Assembly: GCA_030340625.1 (NCBI GenBank)
Contig: JAOPHQ010004269.1
Location: forward strand, 292,001-356,000
Length of the DNA stretch: 64,000 nt
Source of the DNA: Merluccius polli
Taxonomy: Eukaryota; Chordata; Actinopteri; Gadiformes; Merlucciidae
Direction: 5' to 3'
A program made the translations under genes and the position numbers. Below the pieces are notes generated by a model that was not told where the DNA came from, ran no database searches, and saw nothing but the letters and a program-made list of their open reading frames with translations. This document shows, piece after piece, positions 42,890-56,258 of this stretch. How positions within the stretch are numbered: position 1 is the first letter of the stretch; each line of letters starts with the position of its first letter.

Positions 42890-45800
42890 GAAACATCCAG
42901 AACAGCTATGAATTCAGCTTGCTACATGTTACATAATTCATACATGTTAAGTTTTGAGTTATTTGTTTAGAGGTCGGACTATATGTCATATATCGAAAAT
43001 GTTTATATTGATAACCTGATCAACTACTCAATGTAGGCCTCCTGAAGGAAAACATTTTAATGTAGATAAAAGTACATTCATAAATTGCGCAATTTACAGT
43101 GACCAGAAATGAATCTAATACAGCCTTTATGACGAGGAACCTACAAGCTAATTCAATATTACACATCAAGAAACCACCAGACAATATTTACTCTACAATG
43201 TTGACAATGCTAATTGTCATTGTAAAAATATATTGGCCACATCTAATCTAGTCACGTTTGTGACATCACAGTTCACCTTTAAAGAGGCATCACAGGCTAG
43301 AGGGCAGCCCCCTCTAACCTTAAGCCCTCAAAAAGACAAGGGGGGAAAAGTCTTAAAACCATCAAAGGATTTCAAGGCTATTGGAGTGGTGACGGTATTA
43401 GTCATTTGAACACAGAGAAAAAAACCCTGAAGAATGTGAGTTTCAATCCGTGTGCCTTGATCGATGATGTAATGGCACTACAATATGTTGAGGACTGAGA
43501 GAGTGTGATACATGAAGTGTCTCACATCATCAGTGGAGCAACAGAACCAGGGATGCAGTGGGAGAGGAGGCATCTACGTCGGCTTCAGAATACTGTACAG
43601 AATTTTAGGTCAGCGTCTTGTGTCACTGAGCAATGATCACACACAGTCTGAACACATGCACTATATTTAGTGAGATCAGAAGACCAGGAAAGACGGCCCA
43701 TATGAGTCTGTCCAAATCAACAATATGATTATTGCAATGGTATTCACTTGATGTTTATAAATTCCAGCCGTTATGAACACAGAAGGAACTAAAGCAGTGA
43801 TGACATAAATATATAACAGGAACTAGAGTGCAATGTAGCATTCCAATGTGAACGAAAACACAGATGTCAGAAAGTGTGATTCATGTTCATCAATCATTAT
43901 GAAAGCATAAAGTAAATAAGCTTGTGTGCGCAATATGCTACTTTAATTTATTTGAGGCCCTACAGAGTCTCTAAGCTTTGGAAACTGAAAGAGCACCATT
44001 ATTACAGTGATTAGACAATATTGATTGATTGTCCTAGACAATCAACCTGGAGCATGGCCATTGTTATGTAAGCTAACACACAAATATGAAGACCATTAAT
44101 CACATAGTTGACGTTGTCATTAAAATGACTTATTATGTGTTATGTTCGTTCTAATCTTCACTAAACGCTGACTGCCTTAGAAAGATATTTCTTCCTTGCT
44201 TATATTCTGTTTTTCATTTAACAAGTGCCGTGTGGGAAAGTTTGGATAGTGTCTGGTCACCGCAAATGACGCACTCCTTCTACCTAAACTCAGTTTGACG
44301 CTTCGTAAAATTCTTAAATAGCCAAATTCAGTTACCCCTGCTGGCAAAAGTACAATTGTTGCTGTACAAAAACATCCACAAGCTTCGTTATCCACACTAT
44401 GAACATTTTGAAATCATAAATCTGTTGTTTACCATTAGCTGTGCTATTATTCTAAACTGAAACGTTGAATATACATACTGTATCTTTAACATGCTAGTTT
44501 GCTAGTTTTGGTTATTGTGTGCTGTTATTAGCTCACATGAAGCTCAAACACAGACACACATGGTTGTTGTTTTGTGATGTGGAGTTTCTCCTTCCCAGCA
44601 TGATCTGTTGTGGTCGAACATTTCGAATCAAAATATACTTTTATATCTGCAGACATCTGTTCCTTGTTGAAGAATAAGGATGTTGTTGTGTAGAAAAACT
44701 GTGTTTAAATTAAACTGGAGACGGCCCGCGGCCTATTTCCTATATATTTATGAGATGTGTGCTTAACACTCTTTGCTGTGTCACTAGTCTTGTCTACAGT
44801 GGTGTCATGGCCGCTGCTGCTTACACCGGCATGTAACTGGTCCCACGGGACCGTCTGGTGAAATGAAAATGAGTTGTAGCTTAACGCTCTACCCTACTAT
44901 TGCTGCCTGGCAGTGGAAAACATAAAGTGATACTCACACCCTGCCACTGTTTCTCTGTCCAAGGAGAAACAGTCTCTCCCTCACACACACACACACACAT
45001 GCACACACACTCATGGACACACTTTTCTGTTACGATCCCCTCATCTGGAAAAAATTAACCATGTGGATGGGTGTCATTTTTCCAATTAGGAGGGATGAGG
45101 ATGACAGGGGACGAGGGGAGAGAGGGGAAACCTCTGGTCTTGGCCTCTGATTCACTCATTTGCTCTGGGCCTGCTGTGTTAATTCAAGCTCAATGTGAGT
45201 GTGTATGTTTTCACACTGGCCTACTGAACCCCTTCATCTCATTCTACCGCTGAAACGCTGGTGAGGGGGAAAATACTACCAAAAAGGAATGTCGGACGTC
45301 TAAAAAATGTACAGCAAAGTTGAATCATGTGCTCATAGGTCTACGTCCCACCATTAGCTTAACTAAAAGCTTTTCCTACATGTAAATCTGTGTAATTTAA
45401 AATGACATGGAGAGAGTCGGTGGTATCACTAAGCCGGCCCAGGACTACTGTATTGGCCAGGCTCGTGTATTTGTGTGTTACCTTGTGCTTTCACAGCTGG
45501 CTTTCATATAAGTGGGATTGACGGGTCAAAATGGTTAGGAACAGTAAAGGACAAACCAGATTATAAAACATTCACAGGTTACAATAGAGAGATGACACCA
45601 TTGAGCAATTCTTACCCTATTAAACTGAGCCAAGTGTATGACTAAGGCCTACTAACGTTACCGTTGATGTAAATATACACCGTTTCTTAAGAGGAGATGA
45701 GATTGGACTCTGGTGCTTAAACAAATGGGTAGCCTATAAGTAAAAGTGACTTTGGTGCCTTATTTCCAGAAAAACAGAGGAGATATGAATGAGCTAAGCT

Positions 45801-47779
45801 ATACAGTACGTCCCTAGCTCTATAACTGACAGTAGGCCTATTGTTTTTTGTATTGCATAGGCCTACTTTCAGTTCTACGTCGTTCCTGTTAAGATAATGG
45901 GAGGTTTTAATCCTGTTTGTCTTTACCTGGCGAGTCCATCATCAAAATATTAATTTGATAAATGTAGCTGGTACTCCCTAGACCCTCTTTTGTCCTGCTG
46001 GGCTATAATAAAACCTCATTGCAGTCTAAACAGTGTTTTTTGTTTAATAGGCCTGTCAGTATTATAGAGGTCCACCGGCCCCAGCCAGTGACAGTGAAAC
46101 AGCAGCTGCCTACCTGCTGCCTGGCAGACCGCTCCACCCACCCATGGGACAAACCCTCGAGACCACATTGCACTGCAGCAATCCCTCGTCAAACTAGCCG
46201 CACGTGGGCCTTTCATCGTATCGACCGTGAAGAGTATTTCATCTCACGCTGGCAGAGTAGTCAACTGAGGTAACGATGGTTCCACCAGATGTTTCCCCAA
46301 CGGCACTTGTTCGAACGGTCACCAATCGAATCCTTCAGGTTCCTCTTTCTTTGGATCACATCTTATTCCACAACTCTAGGCTACTTCAAAAAAATGCTAA
46401 AATTCATTTTTTCAATTATGATCCCATGCTTTTCTCTTCACGTGAAACAGACTTTTGACCAGGTGTTAGGCCTACAGTACACATCCCCTATGCTGATTAT
46501 GATTATTGGGTTATCTATAACTTTTGGGTCAAGGAGGATGGCTACAATCCACAGGCAACATAACTGGGGGCCAAATGTGCTTATTATTGTGATTGTGGAA
46601 AAAGGGAAGTCTGGCAGTGTTAAATTAAACACAGATTTCACAATTTGTTCCAAGCTTAACCAGGCCTCATCAGACAAGACAACAATGGATCTCACTGTTC
46701 GTCATTCACTGACACCCGAGAATAATTGAATGAAACACATCTAAGATGAAATGAATCGAATCTAATAGTACAATAGTGGTGGAAAAAAGCAGTGTCAAGC
46801 ACGTTGTGGTTTAGAGTGTATAGGCTACTGTAGGAATGTGTGGTTGCCAATGTTTTTCCTAAGCCTCCACTGCCAGTGTCAGCTGGAAACCTGGAATTCA
46901 TGCAACTACACATCTCTACGAGACTTAAAAGTCTCGTCAGGAAGAAAAAAAACATATATATGAGCTAAAGCCAATTCTACCGAATGAAATATAACGCGTT
47001 GTATATTTCAAGGTTGAATAATACACTTCATCACTTTCAATGTTGAGACAGAACAGTATGCCTACAGCCTTTGTTTGTAAATGGTCATTAGATCGAGGTA
47101 CTTATTTTAACAGATGTTAACCAGATGTTTTCATAGTGTCAGAATATTTACATTACTCTACATCACCTGGTGATTCTTATTCTAAAAATTAATATATTCT
47201 TATTCTTATGATGGCTGTAAAACCTATGGGATGCAACCTGTATAGTAGCACGCTGCCACCTACAGGTCACTCAAGAAAACAGCTTTAACGTTTTAAGACC
47301 ATGTTGAAAATGTCATTTTAAATAGAATACAGAGGGGGAAATTGCCTTATTTAAAGATTTATTAATTTATAATACAGGGTTTTAGGCAGACCACATTGCA
47401 TTAAGTTTATTTTTTTTTTACATGTATTTATATTTAGCTAAATTTCATAGCAGTAACATTGGTTGACATTTACACAAACCAAAACACAACCGATGGAAGG
47501 AATCAAACGTTTTGGACTCAAGTCTATACTCCCAGTGTACTGCCTCCAAGACCAGCTCCCTATCCTTCCTAATACATGCACCCACCCACCCACATGTACA
47601 CTAACACATACATGTATACACAAGCAGGCGCACACGCTCACACACGCACACACGCACGCACACACACACAAATATATATCACCTATAGACCAGATAAAAA
47701 TTGATATTTTAAAATTTCGATATTAATGACATTACTGGATTCCACGATAAAAGGCAAACAATATATAAAGACGGTATCC

Positions 47780-48060
47780 AAATCAAGATGACGTCGTCCT
47801 GCCTTCCGAGTGGGAGGGAACTTGTCTTCCTCCCGTCTGAAGTGTCCAGCAGAGGGCCTCATACTCACATCACGTCATCGTCACCATTTTTCACTGCGCT
47901 AAACTGGCCCGTCAATCAGGCTCCTTCGAGTCTCCCATTGGACAAGGAGGAGGCGGGGGGGAGGAGCTACGGAGAACGAAAGACTGCACTAAAACTTGGA
48001 CGAAGCATCGGTGACGTCACACTTTGGTTTCTAAAAGGGATGATCTGAAGAATAGGACCA
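47780..48060. promoter_or_regulatory. Promoter-like cluster with a perfect CRE, gene unassigned
   Basis: A perfect cAMP-response element TGACGTCA is at 48012-48019. CRE-like half sites are at about 47789 (TGACGTCG) and 47870 (CACGTCAT). An inverted CCAAT (ATTGG) at 47937-47941 and a GC-box-like GAGGCGGGGGG lie nearby. No start codon with coding potential follows on either strand. It could drive a non-coding RNA, or be an enhancer; ubl3 lies 3' to it on the minus strand. Confidence 0.35.
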
Positions 48061-49848
48061 CTGTTGATGTCACCTCAGAGCTTGTAAACCAAATGAAACC
48101 AGGGAACGAGGGATTTTTTTTGCATGTGGAAATTTAGCAAATAGAGTAAAGGATTGTGAGGGATGAGGTGAGGTGTGTCCAACCTCTGGGCAGAGGAAAG
48201 TTATACACTGCAGTAACATGTCCCTCGCTCAGACACTCCTGAACATATTTAGGTATAAAAAAAGGTGAAAGGTTTCAAACCAGTCACCTTTTTTAACCTT
48301 TAACTTCTTTAACCCATAACCATTATGCAATAGAGGAAGTGTAAAACATGTATTGACTTCCATTTAACCACAATATTTTTGCAATTGCAATGAGCGGCCA
48401 TTAAAAGACAGACTGCTGCATTGGCTTCAATATTAAGCACAGTCTGGTCTACACAGTCAAAGGTGAGAGGTGCAAACCACTGCACCTGATGGCACAAATA
48501 AACACCAAACAAGGCCAATTCAACAAGCCTAGGCCCTGCTCCAAATGCCAAAAAAGTCAAAGTCAATTTGCCCGTCTGCCCTACCCCTACAAGGGAAACC
48601 TGGCCGGGGGGCATTCCAATACTCTTAATGGGTGGGGGGGGGTTTCACCGTATCCCAGACATGCATCACTCACAGGCAAAACTACGAAGGGAAGGAAATT
48701 GCAACCCCTATTCCTTCTCCCCATGAGCAACCACTTGGAATCCATTCCAGTTCTCCTGAACTAGTCCAGGTCCCTTTTCATGGAGTTCACCAATGTCCCA
48801 CACAGAACAGGTCATTTCTAATGGCAAGTCCTCATCCACGTTTTGTTTGTTTTCCGTTGGTCAACTGAGAGGAGCCAGTTTAAGGTGACGAAATGGATAA
48901 AGACACACCACTGGTGACGCAAAACAATTTCATCGGGGTAGACGTCGGCCGAGTCTATAGATAAGAAGAATGGCACATATCCTAAATAAGGATAAGGATT
49001 AAAAACGATGCACAGGGGAAATCAGATGACGACTATACAAAAAGAAAAAAATACATCACTTTCAGAGTAACTCAGTTAAGTGCAATGAGAAGTTTAACAC
49101 CATGCTGTAAGACCCAAAGAAGAAAAATAAGAACCTCCATCCAACTAGTAGTGAGGGATTAGTCCATTCATCCTGAACACAACTCCTACACCCATGGATG
49201 GACGGGGAAGCTGCAGAGTCTGTTTGAGTCAATGTGACTGGGTTACACAGGCACCACAGAACATGTCCAATCCAGGTCCACTCTGGAACGGTCCACATGT
49301 TAGAATATTTCAAGCCAGAACCATGAACGGGGTGTGAAACCCTAAACTCATCTGTTTTTCTATCCCCCATAGAATCTTTTTTTTTAATAAAGTTTTTTTA
49401 AATGGATTTGCTGTGTAAATCCCATTCTATTTCACAAAAAAACGTAAAATGATGAGTTATACATCTATGAAGTTGTCTACCGTCAGTTAGCCACCAACCC
49501 TTTCCCCACAGTCTAATGGACGTCTGCAAGTTTGCATTTTTTTCAGTTGAATTGTAGAGAGGGCCGGGACGAGCAGTTGCATTTTCTGTATCATACTTCT
49601 TCAAGAACGAAAAGAGCAAGAGTTTGGCAACGGTAAATGTTTCAATTGGAATTTGGTGGGAGGGCATATTGGCACCAAGGAAAAAAGAAAAAGAAAAATA
49701 AGGTATCAGATGAGGAGCCACTGACATTCCTCCACCAGACTTCCTGTGATTATCCCAAATCCACCATGGCTGACAGGACGACGGGCAGGGGAAAAGTAGC
49801 GGGGGTGGAGGGGGGATAGCAGGTAGGACAGGGTGCCCTCTGTTCCAT

Positions 49849-51734
49849 TTACAGGAGGAGACAGCAGTTGCTCTCTGTGGTTTTCTCTCGGTTCCTTTGA
49901 CCTGCGAGGCAAGGACGGCACAAAGGAAACGTGTGAGAAAAAATCGTCAGCAAAAAAAAAAAAGATTCAAAGAACAAATATCACACCAAACTGCAACATC
50001 AGACTGGTGCTGAGCGAGTGATGGAGGAGACCAGGAGGTGGGATCCACGGACCGGGGGGAATCAGAACAAAAGGAAAGGTTCTCACCATGGGAGTTGGGT
50101 TCCGGAAGGGTTTCCCTGGCAACCAAGTGCATGACGGTTGTTCGGCCTGGAGGTAGCTTCAGAGCTTTTGAAACCAAACAGAAAAAAACTATTACCGGTC
50201 AGGACTAGGAGGCATTGTTGGCTAGCAAATAATACTTTCTGGTTTGACCAAAGCAAACCTAACAAAGTCCTGCTTTTAACCCAAATAAAAACATCTTAAT
50301 TTATATGATATTATGTACTTCTTACATATCGAGCTTGGATGAGATGCTAAATGGGATTATATATTGGATTTGTGGGTGGGCCAGCGTCGTACCTCCAAGA
50401 GTCACGTTGCCATGGAGAAACCTTCCCTGGAAGATGAGACGCAGGATACTGGGGCTGCTCACCTGCTCCTCCTCCCAGCCTGCCAACCACAGTATTTACA
50501 GCTCTGGTTACACAAACTACTGCAGTCGTCGTTTGAAGTGGTTTTTAAAGTATGGAGACGGTAATGTAAGGTGAAGTACGGTAAAGTCAAGTAAGGCAAG
50601 GAGAGATAGGTGAGGTGAGATTAGGTGAGGTAATGAGAGATGAGGTGAGCTGAGATGAGGTGAGCTAAGATAAGGTGAGATATGGTGAGGTGAGTTACAG
50701 TGAGGTGAGGTGAGATACGGAGAGGTGAGATACGGAGAGGTGAGATAAGGTGAGGTGAGATACAGTGGTGAGATACAGTGAGGTGCTCAATATTAATGAC
50801 AATATAGTCAATAAGTAGTCCTGTCTGGGCCACTGAAAGGTTACGAGTAAAATGAACCACTGAATATAAAAAAGGATAATATTTACAAAAGGAATTGCTC
50901 TAATTTTAAGGCCGGGAACCAACTTAAATATCCTTGTGGCCAAGAGAGAATAGATCCAAATTCTAACAATTACCAGTATTTTTAAAACATTGATCATTTA
51001 TAAAGTGGCTTGAGGCTATTGCTTTAAATATCTACTCGTAATCCCAACTAATGTCTTGGCAACGGTCCTATTGGAACTTGAGTGTTCCTATATATAACCA
51101 ACTTGACTCTATAATGCAGCTATAGGCATTGCCATCTTCTTCCCCTAACCTTAAAATCAGTGTAAACTTACCCGCAGGCCAGTTGTCAAACACATGCTTG
51201 GCGATGTCTGTGGCCGAGTCGTTGGGTGAGAAGGTGAAGTCTTCCGTCTTCCCGCTCACCAGGATGAGGCGGAGGTTCACCTGGGACCGAGAGGAGGAAG
51301 AGAAAGAATCATAAATCAACCACAACAAAACCAACATCACAGAGGACGCACCACAAAAGAAGAACTTCTATTCCAACTCTGCTTCAATACTTTCCCACTA
51401 ACCTCGATGGAAGTGAGGGGACCTTCGTGGGGCGGTGGAGAGACAGGCATTCCAAGCCTAATTAGATTTACCCAGAGCCCCTTCTCAGCCCTTTGACTGG
51501 GGCTGCTTCCTTCAGCAATGGTGTACTACTCTGAAGTGAGCCCCTACAGCTAGCAACAGCCACAGATAGGGGTGGGGCTCAGGAAGGAAGGAAGGAAGAG
51601 GGGGGGGGGGGCACCAGCCCTTCAATTCCTGGGGGCCAGGGGGGCTCCTCTCTGGGCTGTTGGCCTAATGCACTAACCCCAGGTGTCCCAGACTGCCCTA
51701 GGGCAATGTTATTAAATTTACATGGCCAATGCAT

Positions 51735-51825
<91 letters not shown>

Positions 51826-53462
51826 GTGCATATAAAAGGCAGGAGCTTACATCCTCTTATTCTTTAAGCAGCTATGACAAATAAATCTCTTTCAAACACA
51901 AAATAACAGCATGCAGTCCAACCTCCAACAGGGAGGAACGGTAAACCTGGCAAGTGCTGCTTACTTAGCAACACTCTGCTTCTGGCCTTGTGGCCACAGA
52001 CACCTACACAACGAAACAATTCAGCAACTGAGTAAAATGCCCCCATTGACAATAGAACATGCAAGGATTAGAGAAACCTGCGATAATGTTAAGGGTCCAG
52101 GTGCATGCCTCAATGCAAATTAACTTCTAGAGAAAAGGAAAGAGGATTTTAGAGAGAAGGAAAGGAAACTAACCATCCAAGAAGTGAAGTGAGCAGATGT
52201 AAAGGCAGTATGTGTTCAGTATATAAGATGCCATTTTGTTAACTACCATATGTAGTATCTCTCAAATCTATAATGTTGATAACAAAACTTTACAAACCAA
52301 AGGCGTGACTGTGTATAACAAATTTCTAGAGAAATACAATCAGGGGTTATGATCATGAAATAGGCCTAGACCTATAGACTCGAGGATATACATTCTCCAT
52401 AACTTTGTTCATAATCCACCGAGCGAGAACAAAGAGGATCCATGCGGTGTGACGTCAGGACCAGGGCTACCACCCCACACTGATGTGTTTACTAACACAC
52501 TCCCCTTCCCCCCACCCTGAACCTCATAACCTCCAAATGGGGTTACACACGCCCCACGACGTACCTCCATCAACATCCCTCTCATCCGGGACAAAACAGT
52601 CAAATCTGCCCCACTGTCCATGGTAACATTACACATCAGGAATATCCCCTCCACGGTCCAATCCAGTGAAAGACAACAAGCAGCTGAATCCCTGGAATAT
52701 TTTCTGACCTTTTCATGACAAGTCAACAACACCCCTCTTTATTCACCCATCCTCAAATCCTCTTTTGCCATGAGATATGATTCATGATAATAGAACAATA
52801 ACTACATACAAGTGCTACTTCTCCAGAAATGTATGACTACATAAACAATTCCTTGAATGTTTTTGATCATATTTTTTGCAATACCGGCACTCATAATACA
52901 ATGCAGGCTTAAACAATGAAAGTGCATACTTGCACAGCAGCCATTGTTTGTTTATGAAGATAAGATTAAAAATAACCCATCCGGAGCTAGCTCAAAAAGC
53001 AGAATATCCTGTCTTAATCTCCTGGGTGATCACCTCACACAACTCTGTCCATTCAGACGGTAGGTGAGAATCAAAACTCAAAGGGGAGAAGGTAACTGGG
53101 TGCAAATCAATTGTGCCAAAACCTTGAAAGGAAAGTAGGGCAACGTTTCAATTGGGATTAGACAGATGGTGTTGGCAGAAACAGCGGTCCCTGTTCTAGT
53201 TAAGTATTTGTGCACGTTGGCTAATCCACGTCCACCCCACCCAGTCTTAAAGCCAAAAAAATTAATATCGCTATGAAAAAAAAAAAGATACATTAAACGG
53301 TCGCCATGTCAATCACACATCAACACCATGCATGTCCACCGGTGGGCATGGAGACAGTAGTACACACAGTGAACAACCAGGACTTAACTCCGTCTCTCTC
53401 ACATCAAAACGAAAGGGTTTGTGGTCGATACTCACCATATCGAGGTCCACTTGAGAGGTCAT
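49849..53462 (-). CDS. ubl3: Ubiquitin-like protein 3 (membrane-anchored UBL), five exons
   Basis: Prenylated ubiquitin-like protein (MUB family) that sits on the plasma membrane and influences protein sorting into extracellular vesicles. Exons on the minus strand: 53436-53462, 51172-51280, 50393-50479, 50087-50164, 49849-49901; 354 nt, 117 aa, the same length as human UBL3. The 9-codon first exon (MTSQVDLDM) parallels the human structure. Exon 2 gives LRLILVSGKTEDFTFSPND and DIAKHVFDNWP; exon 3 WEEEQVSSPSILRLIFQGR; exon 4 LKLPPGRTTVMHLVARETLP; exon 5 ends ESNCCLLL, a CaaX box with C-terminal Leu that predicts geranylgeranylation plus an adjacent palmitoylatable Cys. All splice sites are GT-AG. 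It shares its strand with slc7a3. A ZNF143-like motif lies about 800 bp upstream. Whether it is ubl3a or ubl3b cannot be decided here. Confidence 0.95.
50560..50790. repeat. GGTGAG minisatellite in ubl3 intron 2
   Basis: About 230 bp of imperfect tandem units built on AGGTGAG(AT). It lies about 80 bp 5' (in ubl3 orientation) of exon 3. On the transcribed strand it reads as CTCACCT-type repeats. Confidence 0.85.
51738..51828. repeat. (TG)n microsatellite, ubl3 intron 1
   Basis: About 42 TG units with a CG interruption near the end, in the large first intron of ubl3. The rest of that intron (51281-53435) shows no other gene. Confidence 0.95.
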
Positions 53463-54255
53463 GCTTTAGGAGGATGTGGGCTTCAGATGTGGACACAGAA
53501 GTGATGTGCTTGTGCTGGTGGAGACGGGGCCAGAGCCCTGGCACAAACAACGCACAGTTGTGAGACCGCTTTCCACAGCCTGGCACCATATGCAAAGTGT
53601 GCTATGTTCTGCTATTGACACATTCTCAGATTGACAGCGGTCTACACAAATACTACTACGCCAAATGTGCTCGCCCAGAAACATAACAGCTAATCAAACG
53701 ACTCAAAACAGCTATTAAACCTGGATAGGATTCAATAGATAATAAAATATAACACAATCACGGTGGATGTTGCTACTGCAAACAGCAACCTTTACGTATA
53801 CCAAAATGCACAAATTTCACTGCAATGTCAATATGTTTGCGGATATTTAGCAACAATGATTTCAGTTAACGAAACAAATGTGTCTACGCAAAACATGTCG
53901 AAAGGTAACCTATAGGTTTGTTGCACCAAACACTGATCTTGCGAGCAGTAGGGTAAAAGAACAGAAAGCTTACTTTAACATTAGCTACATTAGCTAGCGC
54001 AGAGGCTAACCAACGTTAGCTTGTTAACTACGGTTAGATCCGATTAGAAATTGCGATGCCGTTTTTCGACGATACCGGTAACCAAAAGCAAAAGGCTGAA
54101 ATATAGCACTCAGTTAGACGGCCAGTCGACTGAGGGAGTCCTTCGTTTAGAAATACCGAGTCTATGTGGGGAAGCTAACTGTGGGTATCGTAGGCTAACG
54201 GACGAGAAGACGCCGGATGTCAGCTGGTAGTAAACACAGCACATTACTCCCTGGG

Positions 54256-54274
54256 GCGTCTGGGAGATGCAGTT
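54256..54274 (-). promoter_or_regulatory. ubl3: ZNF143-like site in putative ubl3 promoter
   Basis: On the minus strand AACTGCATCTCCCAGACGC resembles the ZNF143/SBS consensus (ACTACAATTCCCAGAATGC). It lies about 800 bp upstream of the ubl3 start, between ubl3 and the slc7a3 3' end, so it probably belongs to the ubl3 promoter and 5' UTR. Confidence 0.45.
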
Positions 54275-54545
54275 CTTCACAACGCAGCCTTCACTTATTA
54301 GTAGCACTGCATTTCATTTGAATGACTAAACTAGACACTTCTGTAACCAATTGTCAAATATAATTTGATGTTTATAATGCAAAATTAGGTAAATATCATG
54401 AATTCGGTTCAAATGGCAACATTTAGGCCGCGGCATATTTATTAAAACGGTACAGTATCACAATACATTCTCAGAACTGGCTTTGTTTAAAATGAGGACA
54501 ATACATTTCAGGGTCTTGACATTGTTGGTTGTAGGATATTTACAT

Positions 54546-54587
54546 TTCAACCGTGTGTGTGAGTGTGTGTATGAGTGTGAGTGTGAG

Positions 54588-54635
<48 letters not shown>

Positions 54636-54662
54636 CGTGTGCGTGTGTGTGTGTGTGTGTGT
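54546..54662. repeat. (TG)n tract in slc7a3 3' UTR
   Basis: An imperfect TG/GAGTG tract starting about 33 bp past the slc7a3 stop codon. It reads as (CA)n in the slc7a3 transcript. Confidence 0.9.
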
Positions 54663-54694
54663 ATAATGCTTCAAAAAAAGTCAAGAACAAAAAG

Positions 54695-55089
54695 TCAGGT
54701 TTTCTGTGTTCCTCTGCTTGGCTCATCTTGCCTCTGCAGTTCGTCAGGGGCGTTGAGGGGCGTTGAGGTCCCAACTCTTCCAAACGTTGCTGAACTGTTC
54801 CTGATTCCATAGGTGAAGTAGATAACAAAGCCTAGAGATGAACAGAGGCAAGAGGAGGAAACGCTAACTATTTTCAAATTGGTTTCTTTACTTTCTTAAC
54901 TCCTTAATGCATGTGTTGTTGCAATTCATACACATGATAGAGTCCCAGAGCATGAAAACAAACAACATAGTCCTACTAACCGACTGCAATCCACGCTGCA
55001 AGTTGAATCCAACTGGTCAGACTCAGCTGCATCATGAGGCCAACGTTGAAGAAAATGCTAATCAGTGGCAGAACAGGCACCAGTGGAAC

Positions 55090-55180
<91 letters not shown>

Positions 55181-56185
55181 CAGTTAGATTTAAATGATTT
55201 TAAAGTCAAATGTAGCACAATTTGATATTGCTATCAAATCAAGGTTAACACAATTCCAAATGTAAAAAACGAATATAAAGTCTGGAGATGTAAACAAAAA
55301 AAACATTGGGTTGGATTGCGTTTTGTTCTACAGAAACACAAATGGCTGGTAGTGGTCAAATTTAGGGGTAGGTTATTGATAGTAAAAAGTAAATTAAATA
55401 AAAATAAAAAGGAGGTTGAGACCTACCTTGAATGAATATACCTCTCTGGTCTGAGGCTGCTGCCAAATAATGACCAGGCACAGGAATGATAGCAGGGTCA
55501 AAATTGCACAATTAGCAACCACTGAATACTGGCCCATCACCAACTCATCCCAGCATATACCCAGAACTGAGCACAGCATGAAGACCAGTACTACTACAGG
55601 GAACAAGGAAATATGAACACTCAGTTCTGTCATTGAAAAGTATGCAGGTTAGAAAGAGTACTTGTAAAATGCAAGCCTATTAATCTACAGTTTTACAACA
55701 TTATCATATTATCATGATAAAATGAAACCAATCCATTACATGAATCATTTCATAGATCACTAATCGGCTATCGCTAAGCATCAGTGTAAACTCGATTCCA
55801 AATCCCAAATCCAGCAGCTGAAATTTTGACATGACCATAATTATGACCACCCATTACAGAGTAGGTCTACAAATAGATATGAGGCTAGGAAACCTTACAC
55901 AGGACAGCAGTGGTGCCGTAAACAATGCTCCCTGATAGGTGGGTGGGGATGTCCATCCTGGGCCGAAGCAGTAGCATCATTCTAAAGTCCTCAACTGGCT
56001 CTTTAGTGAGTTCCTTCCCCTTACAATAAATCTTTTGATCACTGCCCGCCTCAGCCAACGTTGTTGTTTTGAGGCTATCATCCAGATGACTAGGCTGGTA
56101 CCTGAAACCGAAATAGCAATGAGAAACGCCACTTTACTATAGTTGACTGAGGACATTGGGGTTGGAACCCAGAACACACACACAC

Positions 56186-56258
<73 letters not shown>

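Larger units (their letters stand above)
39725..47700. other. Intergenic, repeat-rich, no gene seen
   Basis: About 8 kb without a supported exon. Contents: a dispersed repeat at 40793-41215; (TG)n/(CA)n patches near 42655-42675, 44980-45010 and 47620-47670; a poly(C)-(CA)n block at 42791-42886; and a 10-bp inverted repeat ACTGTTTCTC/GAGAAACAGT at 44946-44973. Short ORFs such as 46019-46273 and 46289-46729 have no recognisable domain. Confidence 0.5.

Noticed and set aside
46016..46729. ORFs at 46019-46273 and 46289-46729
   Set aside because: No motif, no splice sites in register and no codon bias distinguishable from surrounding DNA.
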